Notes under the pieces: generated by a model | The model's input: the letters and a program-made list of their open reading frames with translations, nothing else | Told to the model about the DNA's origin: nothing | The model's database searches: none | Origin: an uncultured Clostridia bacterium | Lineage (GTDB): Bacteria > Bacillota > Clostridia > UBA1381 | Length of the DNA: 38,925 nt | Assembly: GCA_934486495.1 (NCBI GenBank) | Contig: CAKSPW010000017.1 | Span: 1 to 38,925, forward strand | Direction: 5' to 3' | Part shown: positions 15,970 through 23,939 of the stretch, in pieces | How positions within the stretch are numbered: the stretch's first letter is position 1 | Layout: every line of letters begins with the position of its first letter | Made by a program: the position numbers and the translations under genes

Positions 15970-16506
15970 TTAGTCTATCGATTCTATGATAGCATACTTC
16001 CCGTCATTTCTTCTATATACAACATTCATGTTATTATTATCACTGTTTTTAAATACAAAGAAATTATGACCGAGCAAATTCATTTGAAGAATTGCCTCCT
16101 CCGGCGTCATAGGCTTAATTGCGAATTTTTTAACCTTAACGATTTCAAGCTCCTCGTTGTCCTCTCCGCCCGAATATTCGCCGCCGCTTATCATGGTATT
16201 TCCCCACTGACCGCTCTTTAATTTCTTTTCAAGTCTTGTCTTATTCTTTCTTATCTGGCGTTCAATAACATCTACTATTTTGTCAGTTGCCGTGCATACA
16301 TCCGTATCCGACACCTCTGCTCTGAAAACAACGCCCTGTGAATAAACATGAGCCTCAACATATTCAAGGCTTTTTACCGTACCGACTACTACCCTTGCCT
16401 GAGCTTCATCACTGAAAAACTTATCAAGCTTTGAAAGCTTTTTCTCGATGTATTCTTTAGCCTGGGGTTTCAAATCAAACTTTCTTGCTATAATTGTAAA
16501 CTTCAT
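15970..16506 (-). CDS. hpf: Long-form ribosome hibernation promoting factor (HPF/RaiA)
   Basis: This 178-residue protein begins MKFTIIARKFDLKPQAKEYI. It has the S30AE fold (~1-100) that binds the 30S decoding region, a linker, and the C-terminal dimerisation domain (FAIKPMTPEEAILQMNLLGH, FFVFKNSD, VVYRRNDGKYAII) found only in long-form HPF, which pairs two 70S ribosomes into inactive 100S particles in stationary phase. The start at 16506 has AGGAG 8 bases upstream; a longer in-frame extension to 16680 runs through the promoter region and is not real. It is followed by a structured region and a terminator. Its promoter looks SigB-like, in line with stress control of this gene (yvyD) in B. subtilis. 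Confidence 0.95.
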   Translation of the reverse strand: MKFTIIARKFDLKPQAKEYIEKKLSKLDKFFSDEAQARVVVGTVKSLEYVEAHVYSQGVVFRAEVSDTDVCTATDKIVDVIERQIRKNKTRLEKKLKSGQWGNTMISGGEYSGGEDNEELEIVKVKKFAIKPMTPEEAILQMNLLGHNFFVFKNSDNNNMNVVYRRNDGKYAIIESID

Positions 16507-16570
16507 AAACGTCACTCCTATCTGTTTTTGTCGGCAAGTGAAATGCATTATTTTCACTGTCACAATATTA

Positions 16571-16595
16571 ATACCCCGTTTTTTTAAATTTAAAC
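16571..16595 (-). promoter_or_regulatory. SigB-like promoter of hpf
   Basis: On the minus strand GTTTAA (16590-16595), a 13-base spacer and GGGTAT (16571-16576) match the B. subtilis general-stress sigma-B consensus. No sigma-A pair of similar quality is present on this strand of the interval. Assignment to SigB or a relative is inference from the motif. Confidence 0.5.
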
Positions 16596-16604
16596 ATTTT
16601 TTTC

Positions 16605-16633
16605 TTGAAATTTTTATAATTTTGTAGTATACT
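16605..16633 (+). promoter_or_regulatory. Sigma-A promoter of the GT-C/cca operon
   Basis: TTGAAA (16605-16610), 17 bases and TATACT (16628-16633), followed by AAAGGAGA (16651-16658) and a TTG start. It is divergent from the hpf promoter. Confidence 0.75.
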
Positions 16634-16666
16634 ATAAATAAGTAAGCTGTAAAGGAGATTATTGAC

Positions 16667-19663
16667 TTGACAAATGCCATAATACTGACATCAGCGGCGG
16701 CAAGTGCCGTATATGCGCTGATTTATTATCTATTCATAAAAAAAGAGGAGGATGTGTTCGCTGAGCAGAAACCGTTTTATCCGTACATTATAATTATAAC
16801 GCTCGTTTCACTTGCGGTGCATATGCTGCTTGGCAAGCTTTATTACGGATACGAAACTGATATGGGCTGTTTTTGCGCATGGTCCGATATGATTTATAAA
16901 AACGGTTTTTCATCATTTTACAAGTCGGACTCATTTACCGATTATCCGCCGGGATATATGTATATTTTATATGTTATAGGATTTTTGCGGTCCGTTATCG
17001 GCTCGTCAAAGCTGCTTGTGAAAATGCCGGCAATATGCTTTGACTTGATTTTGGGGATATTGACGTTTTCATTCGCCAAAAAGAAGTTTTCAAACAGAGT
17101 GTCATCAATACTTGCCGCATTTATATCGCTTTGCCCCGTGCTTATATTAAACTCGGCGCTTTGGGGGCAGGTAGACAGCGTGTATACAACATTTTTGGTC
17201 GTTTCGATACTGCTTCTTATGCAAAATAAATTCAGTGCGTCTTATCTGATGTTTGCGCTGACGGTATTCATAAAGCCGCAGGGACTTATTTTTACGCCCG
17301 TTTTTCTGCTTGCCTTTATAAGCGACTGCATGAAAAATAAAAAAAATATTATGCGCCACATTATAAGTGCGTGCGTATCGCTTATGATTATTACAGTTTT
17401 GTCACTGCCGTTCGGGCTGAAGGATGTCATATCACAGTATATCGGCACGCTTTCATCGTATAAATACGCAACCGTAAACGCATTTAACATATACGGTGCG
17501 TTTGGTCTTAATTGGGGTGAGCTTACGCCGTTTTTAAGCATTACCGGCTACATTTTTATAATTCTTACGGTTGCATACGTATTCGCCGTTTATTTCAAAG
17601 GCAACAAAAACTACTTTTATATAGCCGCAATGCTCGCCTTTATGACATATATGCTCTCGACCAAAATGCATGAGCGATATGCGTTTGCAGCTGTTGTATT
17701 CTTTCTGCTGGCATACATTTCTATGCCCGACAGAAAAATTTTCGATGCCTTTATACTGTCCGTATTCTCTCAGCTTATAAATACGGCTTGGGTACTTTTC
17801 GTATATTCAAAGGATATAAATCTGTACTACAAAAGCAGCTTTGTGATTGTGTTTTCCTGCATAAACATATTAATACTTTTTTACATGATATACGCCGGGT
17901 TTGCACTTACAAAAAAAGAAATAAAAGAACGCACACGTTCCGCACAAGAAAAAGAAGCGTTTTATGCGTTTACATCGAGGAAAATGCACAGGCTCACAAA
18001 AAAGGACTGCATTTTAATGCTCCTTATCACGATTGTATACGGCGCAATATCTTTTTACGATCTCGGTGATACCAAAGCTCCTCAAACATATGTTGACATT
18101 TTAAAAGAGCCTGTAAGCATAACGCTCGGCGAGCCGACATATGTTGACAAGCTTATAATATATCCGTCATGCAACGATATTAACGACTCAAGAAAAATAA
18201 AGGTTGACTATACCTTAGAGGGCGGCGTCAGCGAAAGTATTGAAATTGAGGACGCCGAAGTATTTTGCTGGAACTTTATAGATTTCGGAAAAACGGTAAC
18301 CGACATCACACTGTCAACCGACAAAAAACGTATAATGCTTATGGAGGTCGGCTTAAAAGGCAGTGACGGACTTATAAACATACAAAGCGACAATGCCGCA
18401 TTCGACGAGCAAAATCTTATACCCGAACGAAAAACATACCTTAACAGCACATATTTTGACGAGATATATCACGCTCGGACAGGATACGAGTTCGTGCACG
18501 GATTTCACGTTTACGAATGGACTCATCCACCGCTCGGAAAAGTGTTTATATCGCTCGGCATACGTATGTTCGGCATGACCCCGTTCGGTTGGAGATTTAT
18601 AGGTAACATTTTCGGAATACTTATGATTCCCGTATTTTATATATTCGCAAAAAGACTGTTCGGTAAAACGAGCTTTGCATTTTTAACAACAGTTTTATTT
18701 ACGTTTGATTTTATGCACTTTGCGCAAACCCGAATCTCGACCGTTGACGTATACGTAACGATATTTATTATAATGATGTATATGTTTATGTACGAATACT
18801 ATCAGTCAAGCTTTTACGACAAACCGCTCGGAAAGACGTTTGTTCCTCTGCTTTTGACAGGAATATCTTTCGGGCTCGGTGCGGCGAGCAAATGGACGGC
18901 GATTTATGCGTGTGCCGGTATAGCTGTTATATTTTTTGCGATTATGTATAAGCGCTGTCTTGAGCATTACGCACTCGGAAAAAGTGAATTTACCGGTAAA
19001 TTCGTAAAAACCGCATTATTCTGTGTGCTTGCATTTATCATTATACCGATTATAATATATTCTCTTTCATACATTCCGTATCTTCACACCGAAGGGACGG
19101 ACGGAATAAAAACAATATTGCAAAATCAAAAGGATATATTTGTATACCATTCAAAAACCGTACTCGGTTCAAAACATCCGTATGCGTCAAAATGGTATAC
19201 ATGGCTTATAATGAAGCGACCGATATTCTACTATTCGGGATCTGTCAGCGACACACTCAAAGAGGGCATAAGCTCATTCGGAAACCCTGCGGTATGGTGG
19301 GTCGGACTTGCTGCCGTATTGTTCTCGTTCTATCTTGCGGCGGTAAAGCGTGACAGAAAATCCACATATCTGCTTATAGGCTACCTCTCATGCCTGCTGC
19401 CATGGATACCGGTAGAAAGAACAACTTATATATACCACTACTTCCCTTGCGTGCCGTTTATGACGCTTATGATAGGCAGATGCTACGAATACTTCTATTA
19501 TAAATTCGGCAAACGAACGATGAAAATATTTGTACTTCATACGATTGCGGCGCTTATCCTCTTTGCAATGTTCTATCCGGTTATTTCGGGTCATGCGGTA
19601 AACACATGGTATGTAGACAAATTCTTAAGATGGTTCTCGTCATGGACGCTCGTCCTTGACTGA
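16667..19663 (+). CDS. Two-headed GT-C glycosyltransferase: N-terminal GT-C half plus C-terminal PMT (GT39) half
   Basis: This 998-residue membrane protein holds two glycosyltransferase units. Residues ~1-430 form a multi-helix GT-C half with an early loop ETDMGCFCAWSD and TDYPPGYMYI, typical of polyprenyl-phosphate-sugar-dependent enzymes. Residues ~455-580 are a hydrophilic beta-rich segment that looks like a discoidin-type sandwich, presumably outside the cell. Residues ~585-998 are a protein-O-mannosyltransferase-like (GT39) half with the catalytic D598-E599 (YFDEIYHA), THPPLGK (619-625) and many helices. Such enzymes take sugar from a lipid carrier and place it on proteins or polymers at the outer membrane face. 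The TTG start is supported by AAAGGAGA 8 bases before it. cca follows 18 bases after the stop, in the same operon. The sugar and acceptor are unknown. Confidence 0.85.
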   Translation: MTNAIILTSAAASAVYALIYYLFIKKEEDVFAEQKPFYPYIIIITLVSLAVHMLLGKLYYGYETDMGCFCAWSDMIYKNGFSSFYKSDSFTDYPPGYMYILYVIGFLRSVIGSSKLLVKMPAICFDLILGILTFSFAKKKFSNRVSSILAAFISLCPVLILNSALWGQVDSVYTTFLVVSILLLMQNKFSASYLMFALTVFIKPQGLIFTPVFLLAFISDCMKNKKNIMRHIISACVSLMIITVLSLPFGLKDVISQYIGTLSSYKYATVNAFNIYGAFGLNWGELTPFLSITGYIFIILTVAYVFAVYFKGNKNYFYIAAMLAFMTYMLSTKMHERYAFAAVVFFLLAYISMPDRKIFDAFILSVFSQLINTAWVLFVYSKDINLYYKSSFVIVFSCINILILFYMIYAGFALTKKEIKERTRSAQEKEAFYAFTSRKMHRLTKKDCILMLLITIVYGAISFYDLGDTKAPQTYVDILKEPVSITLGEPTYVDKLIIYPSCNDINDSRKIKVDYTLEGGVSESIEIEDAEVFCWNFIDFGKTVTDITLSTDKKRIMLMEVGLKGSDGLINIQSDNAAFDEQNLIPERKTYLNSTYFDEIYHARTGYEFVHGFHVYEWTHPPLGKVFISLGIRMFGMTPFGWRFIGNIFGILMIPVFYIFAKRLFGKTSFAFLTTVLFTFDFMHFAQTRISTVDVYVTIFIIMMYMFMYEYYQSSFYDKPLGKTFVPLLLTGISFGLGAASKWTAIYACAGIAVIFFAIMYKRCLEHYALGKSEFTGKFVKTALFCVLAFIIIPIIIYSLSYIPYLHTEGTDGIKTILQNQKDIFVYHSKTVLGSKHPYASKWYTWLIMKRPIFYYSGSVSDTLKEGISSFGNPAVWWVGLAAVLFSFYLAAVKRDRKSTYLLIGYLSCLLPWIPVERTTYIYHYFPCVPFMTLMIGRCYEYFYYKFGKRTMKIFVLHTIAALILFAMFYPVISGHAVNTWYVDKFLRWFSSWTLVLD

Positions 19664-19681
19664 TAAAGGAGATTTGACAAA

Positions 19682-21010
19682 ATGAACATTCCCGAAAACA
19701 TAAAGTTTGCAACGGACCGCCTTATATCAAACGGATATGAGGCACATCTTGTAGGCGGCTGTGTACGAGATATGCTTATGGGCAAACAGCCTCATGACTA
19801 TGATATTACAACAAATGCACTGCCCGAAAAAATAATAGACTGCTTTCCCGACAAACAGCTCTACCTTTCGGGACTTAAACACGGAACGGTTGCGGTTATA
19901 ATAGGCGGTGAGACGGTTGAAATTACAACGTACCGTATTGACGGCGAGTACTCCGACAGCAGGCACCCCGAAAATGTGGTGTTTACAAATGATTTAACGC
20001 TTGACTTATCACGCCGTGATTTTACGATAAATGCGGCAGCGCTTACTCCGAGCGGTGAGCTGACAGATGTTTTCGGAAGCTCGGAGGATATTAAAAACAA
20101 GATTATTAAATGCGTCGGAGATGCCGACAAGCGTTTTAGCGAAGATGCACTCAGAATAATGCGTGCATTCAGATTTGCGTCCGTTCTCGGATTTACCATT
20201 GAAGAAAAGACAGCGGATGCAATGAAAAGAAACGCTCATCTTTTAAAAAACATATCGGCGGAGAGAATATATCAGGAGCTTTGCAAGGCGGTATGCGGCG
20301 ACAATATTTTATTCTGCCTTTTGAGTATGAAGGATATTATATGTGAGATTATGCCCGAATTTAAAGACTGCATCGGCTTTGATCAGCATAATATTCACCA
20401 CTGCTACGATGTATATACTCATATAGCACACACCGTTGCAAATTGCCCGAACGACTTATATTTGAGGCTTGCCGCACTTTTTCATGATATCGGAAAGCCG
20501 CAGATGTTTTTTATGGGAGATGACAATCAGGGTCATTTTTACGGTCATGCTCAAAAAAGCGCCGAAACGGCAAATGATATTTTAAGAAGATTAAAGGCGC
20601 CGAATGATGTAAGAAATAATGTTGCAGCGCTTGTAAGACTGCATGACAGAGATATTGCCGATACAAATGCCGCACTTAGGAGATTATTGTCGCAGGTAGG
20701 CAGCGAGACGGCAAGTCGGCTGTTTGAAATAAAAAAAGCCGATACCCTTTCACAAAGCGAGCTGTGCTTTGAAAGGCTCGGCAAACTCGATACCGCTTTT
20801 GAACACATGAAAGAAATTGTAAACAAAAAAGAATGCTTCTCCGTTAAAAACCTCGAAATAAACGGACACGACCTTATAGACCTCGGCTGTCCGCAGTCAA
20901 GAAAAATAGGTGAAATTCTAAATAAGCTCCTCATTAGCGTAATAAACGGAGAAATAAAAAACGAACGTGATACACTTTTAGCCGAAGCAAAAGAATTAAT
21001 TCTCGGCTGA
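19682..21010 (+). CDS. cca: CCA-adding tRNA nucleotidyltransferase
   Basis: This 442-residue class II nucleotidyltransferase adds or repairs the 3' CCA of tRNAs. The head domain has LVGGCVRDMLMG (~23-34), the two metal-binding Asp of HDYDI (D39, D41), and the neck motif RRDFTINAAAL plus EDALRIMRAFRFA. A C-terminal HD domain (LFHDIGKP near residue 267, GHAQKSAE) suggests the type with phosphatase-like activity or an inactive HD fold. AAAGGAG lies about 9 bases before the ATG. It is the second gene after the GT-C enzyme and ends before a bidirectional terminator. Confidence 0.95.
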   Translation: MNIPENIKFATDRLISNGYEAHLVGGCVRDMLMGKQPHDYDITTNALPEKIIDCFPDKQLYLSGLKHGTVAVIIGGETVEITTYRIDGEYSDSRHPENVVFTNDLTLDLSRRDFTINAAALTPSGELTDVFGSSEDIKNKIIKCVGDADKRFSEDALRIMRAFRFASVLGFTIEEKTADAMKRNAHLLKNISAERIYQELCKAVCGDNILFCLLSMKDIICEIMPEFKDCIGFDQHNIHHCYDVYTHIAHTVANCPNDLYLRLAALFHDIGKPQMFFMGDDNQGHFYGHAQKSAETANDILRRLKAPNDVRNNVAALVRLHDRDIADTNAALRRLLSQVGSETASRLFEIKKADTLSQSELCFERLGKLDTAFEHMKEIVNKKECFSVKNLEINGHDLIDLGCPQSRKIGEILNKLLISVINGEIKNERDTLLAEAKELILG

Positions 21011-21229
21011 AAGAAAAAGGGGATGTAAAAACTCCGCAGCGCAGGAAAAGAAACAAAAACACGCAGGTATTACAAATACTGCAGTTCGATTTAGATTATG
21101 CGGAAAAATCAAAAGACTTGATTTTTTACAGAATTCTTGCTATCAACAAGCTTCCCCTCTCGGTGTATACACATATGCCTTTGGCTATCCCAAAACCAAA
21201 GCTTTTTTCTATCCCTCCGAAAAAATTAA
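21011..21229. other. Gene-poor spacer after cca with a weak hairpin and one long open frame
   Basis: About 220 bases between the cca stop and the terminator. An AT-rich 9-bp hairpin lies at 21104-21126 (AAAAATCAA with TTGATTTTT). A plus-strand frame is open to the TAA at 21244-21246 and would read FDLDYAEKSKDLIFYR and later VYTHMPLAIPKPKLF, but it has no ATG with a ribosome binding site and I do not recognise it. It may be a gene remnant or an intergenic repeat. Confidence 0.3.
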
Positions 21230-21271
21230 GGCTGTTTAAAAAGTAAATTAACTTTTTAAACAGCCCCTTTT
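21230..21271. terminator. Bidirectional intrinsic terminator between cca and the GH3 operon
   Basis: A perfect 15-bp stem pairs GGCTGTTTAAAAAGT (21230-21244) with its complement (21251-21265) around a 6-base loop, with a T-run on the plus side and a mostly U run on the minus side. It ends both converging operons. The arm is related to 3725-3764 and 14817-14833. Confidence 0.9.
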
Positions 21272-21279
21272 TTCAGTTT

Positions 21280-21342
21280 TTATGACACGTTCTGCCATGC
21301 GGAATATTCCGGTGATAATTCACACTTCCAAACTACGCTCAT
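21280..21342 (-). CDS. Possible 20-residue micro-ORF at the operon end
   Basis: An ATG overlaps the GH3 stop codon as ATGA, with AAGGAG 5 bases upstream inside the GH3 gene, and reads 20 residues (MSVVWKCELS...QNVS) to a TAA just before the terminator. Start signal and position are those of a translationally coupled gene, but the peptide is unrecognised and may be the stub of a deleted gene. Confidence 0.3.
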   Translation of the reverse strand: MSVVWKCELSPEYSAWQNVS

Positions 21343-22889
21343 CTTCTCTCCTTTAACAAGCTTTTGCCCGTAAGCTCAATTTCTCCGAAAATAGCCTTGA
21401 CAAGCAATTCGGTCGTTTCCTTTGACGGAGTGCAGTTCATTTCAATAAATGTAGGATCTTCCGGGAAATAATCCTCTGCAAAATACGGTGTTCTGTAATT
21501 TATCACAAGCTTTTTGCTTTTATCAAACAGATGCGATGCCCATATAAGCATATGCGCAACGCTCCATTCGGCAACAAAAAATGCATTTACGTTGAATATA
21601 ACAAGATCATAGCACGCTTGAAGCTTGTCAATATCAGCCTGCCAGCAAACTCTTGACGGAACATCGTATATATCTCTCTTAACCTCTGCATCCAATCCCC
21701 TTTTTCTAAGCTCGTCGCAAAGCATTTGTGATGAAAGCTCGTCCTCGTCAGTAACATCGACTATGAGAACCTTTTTATATTTATCGGGTGAAATCGGAAG
21801 CATATTAATATTGTTTCTGAGAACGCACATTCCGTTTCTTGCAATTTTAAGTGTCTGTTCATCCGCAAACTCCGTATTCGGAGTATCATATGTCTTTTCC
21901 TCAAGAGCCTTGCTTCTGAATTTTTCCGCCCTTTCAATTCTCTCGAGCGCATCATCGAGGCGGCTCATCGGTATTTCTCCGCTCAATATCGCCTTTTCAA
22001 TAGCGTCCGCAGCTTCAACCGGCGGCCAAAGCAGCAAATCGGCACCTGCCTTAAATGCCTGCACCGTTTCGGCGACAAGGTTGCCCGTTGCCATACCTCC
22101 CATTATGAGTGCATCGGTAACAACAGCGCCCTTAAATCCGAGCTCGCCTTTTAATAAGTCCGTTGTCAGTTTTTTTGAGTATGTTGCAATCGGGTAATAA
22201 CCGTCGGTAAACTCATCATCATACGACTTCAAAGACACGTGTGTTGTCATAACGGACATTACATCCTCTTTAAACATTTCCTTATATGTATAGCCGTATG
22301 TCTGCATCCATTTATCAAATGTCATTGTGTTTGCGCCCGGACCTATATGCATATTAACAAAGCTCGTCCCAAGTCCGGGGAAATGCTTTGCAGTTGCCAT
22401 TACTCCCTGGTCCTGAATACCTCGAATCGCCTGCCTGTAAATCTCGGCAACCGCCTTTGGGTCATTGCTTATCGCCATAAGATACATTGCATGGTCAAAG
22501 CACATATCTATGCTCGGGCCGAGAACCCAATCTATACCCTTATCATTCATTTGCATTCCCTGAAGCTTACCCCAATTGTATGCGTCCTCAAGATTTAACG
22601 ACGAACCAAGCGACTGCTGAACATTAATATGAATTTTCTGTCCTCTCACGCTTGCACTGTCCGCACATACAAGAAGTTTATTTTTCGAGTATTTTCTGCA
22701 CTCATTCAGTCGTTCAAAGCTCATTGACGTACCCATATCAAGTCCGTTTTCGTCTAAAAGCCGTTCACCCTCGGCATAGTACATTCCGCCTACGGGATAT
22801 TTTTTAAAGAAACTCTCCGGTCCTCCGTGCGTATTTATTTCCCTTATTGTTACAACAAAGGTTTTAAGTATTTTTTCTCTCAGCGTCAT
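21339..22889 (-). CDS. Cytoplasmic GH3 enzyme, NagZ/beta-hexosaminidase-like with altered dyad
   Basis: This 516-residue protein has a GH3 TIM-barrel (~1-320) and a partial alpha/beta second domain (~340-510). There is no signal peptide, so it acts in the cytoplasm. The family block KHFPGLGTSFVNMH is at 168-181 and the nucleophile D259 in VVTDALIMGG. In NagZ-type enzymes the block is KHFPGHGDTxxDSH with an Asp-His dyad as acid/base; here the His is kept (H181) but the Asp is N179 and HGDT is changed. Substrate preference may therefore differ from N-acetylglucosaminides. GGAGG lies 8 bases before the ATG. It is the third gene after the AraC regulator and the SGNH esterase (19-base gap), which points to processing of imported oligosaccharides. 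Confidence 0.85.
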   Translation of the reverse strand: MTLREKILKTFVVTIREINTHGGPESFFKKYPVGGMYYAEGERLLDENGLDMGTSMSFERLNECRKYSKNKLLVCADSASVRGQKIHINVQQSLGSSLNLEDAYNWGKLQGMQMNDKGIDWVLGPSIDMCFDHAMYLMAISNDPKAVAEIYRQAIRGIQDQGVMATAKHFPGLGTSFVNMHIGPGANTMTFDKWMQTYGYTYKEMFKEDVMSVMTTHVSLKSYDDEFTDGYYPIATYSKKLTTDLLKGELGFKGAVVTDALIMGGMATGNLVAETVQAFKAGADLLLWPPVEAADAIEKAILSGEIPMSRLDDALERIERAEKFRSKALEEKTYDTPNTEFADEQTLKIARNGMCVLRNNINMLPISPDKYKKVLIVDVTDEDELSSQMLCDELRKRGLDAEVKRDIYDVPSRVCWQADIDKLQACYDLVIFNVNAFFVAEWSVAHMLIWASHLFDKSKKLVINYRTPYFAEDYFPEDPTFIEMNCTPSKETTELLVKAIFGEIELTGKSLLKERR

Positions 22890-22908
22890 TATATATCCTC
22901 CGTTATCC

Positions 22909-23910
22909 TCAGCCGTTTATAAAGCTCTTTGTAAGCTCAAACAAATTATAACCCATCATAGCATGCCCCTCGGTTGACGGGTGTATACCGTCGCTTGTGA
23001 GCATTTCGGTATCGGTAAGCACATCTGCGCCCTCGACAAGGAGCACCCTGTTTTTATCAAGCGATTCACATTTTTTTCTGATAATATCATTAAACGACAC
23101 TATTTTATCCGCATACTCATCTGCTCTGTAAAATCTGAAACAAGGGAAAATGGTTAAAAATATCGCTTTTTTGCCTGTGGAATAAACAGCGTCAGCAAAG
23201 TATTCAAACCTGTTTTTAAATTCATCAACGGAAAATCTGTCAATCATATTTATACCAAGTTCAAACAATCCGAAATCCCAATCGCTGCGATTTTTGAAAT
23301 CATCCGCAATAACTTTCTCCGCAAAGCAAGCACCGCCGACACCTTTTGCCATGCAGTCGGTCTTTAACAGTCGGGCAAGAGTATTGACGTACGAAAGGGG
23401 ATTGTAAATTGCCCCTGCACCATGTGAAACAGATGAGCCGTATGAAAGCATTGTTTTCTTCGGAAGCTCGTTTTCATTCGGTATTCTTACGGGCTCGTTC
23501 ATCGTGTCTATATCGCATACGGTGACAATCGAGTTTGAAAGATGTATTCTCCAGACACCGGCTTTAAACACGTTGTTTTCAAAAAACTCATCATACAACC
23601 CCTCTATACCCTCCGGAACCGAAAGAGTCAGCTTCGTTATTACATCTTTTTTTATCACATCCGAAAACACAACATAATCACCGTAATAAACAACAACACT
23701 TGCGTCCTGCCACTCTGCCATAAGGCTTACAAAGCACGTTCTCGCCGGTGTGCAAAAACGAATTTCGGAATTACACGCAGCTCTTGCCATAAATCTCGCA
23801 TGCGGATTTATACTATTTAAAACCTCGTTGTTAAATCTCAGCAATCTTATACCCTGATTTGTTCTCATAATATCATCTATGTTATGATACATAACGTTAT
23901 CAATTACCAT
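22909..23910 (-). CDS. SGNH/GDSL-family hydrolase, probable carbohydrate esterase
   Basis: This 333-residue cytoplasmic protein has a beta-sandwich-like N-terminal part (~1-150) and a C-terminal SGNH hydrolase domain. Block I is SYGSSVSHG with Ser160 the likely nucleophile (the usual GDS is GSS), block II is GVGGACF (~190-196), block III is ELGINM (G219, N221), and block V is SDGIHPS with D307 and H310. The domain order resembles two-domain sugar acetyl esterases, so removal of acetyl or other acyl groups from oligosaccharides is the best guess. AAGGGGG lies about 7 bases before the ATG. It sits between the regulator (29-base gap) and the GH3 gene in one operon. Confidence 0.8.
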   Translation of the reverse strand: MVIDNVMYHNIDDIMRTNQGIRLLRFNNEVLNSINPHARFMARAACNSEIRFCTPARTCFVSLMAEWQDASVVVYYGDYVVFSDVIKKDVITKLTLSVPEGIEGLYDEFFENNVFKAGVWRIHLSNSIVTVCDIDTMNEPVRIPNENELPKKTMLSYGSSVSHGAGAIYNPLSYVNTLARLLKTDCMAKGVGGACFAEKVIADDFKNRSDWDFGLFELGINMIDRFSVDEFKNRFEYFADAVYSTGKKAIFLTIFPCFRFYRADEYADKIVSFNDIIRKKCESLDKNRVLLVEGADVLTDTEMLTSDGIHPSTEGHAMMGYNLFELTKSFING

Positions 23911-23939
23911 TTCAATCCCCCTTTGCCGTCTTTATACGG

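Noticed and set aside
15970..16680. Longer hpf protein starting at 16680
   Set aside because: The extension runs through the promoter and has no homology to the family; the start at 16506 has a clear ribosome binding site.
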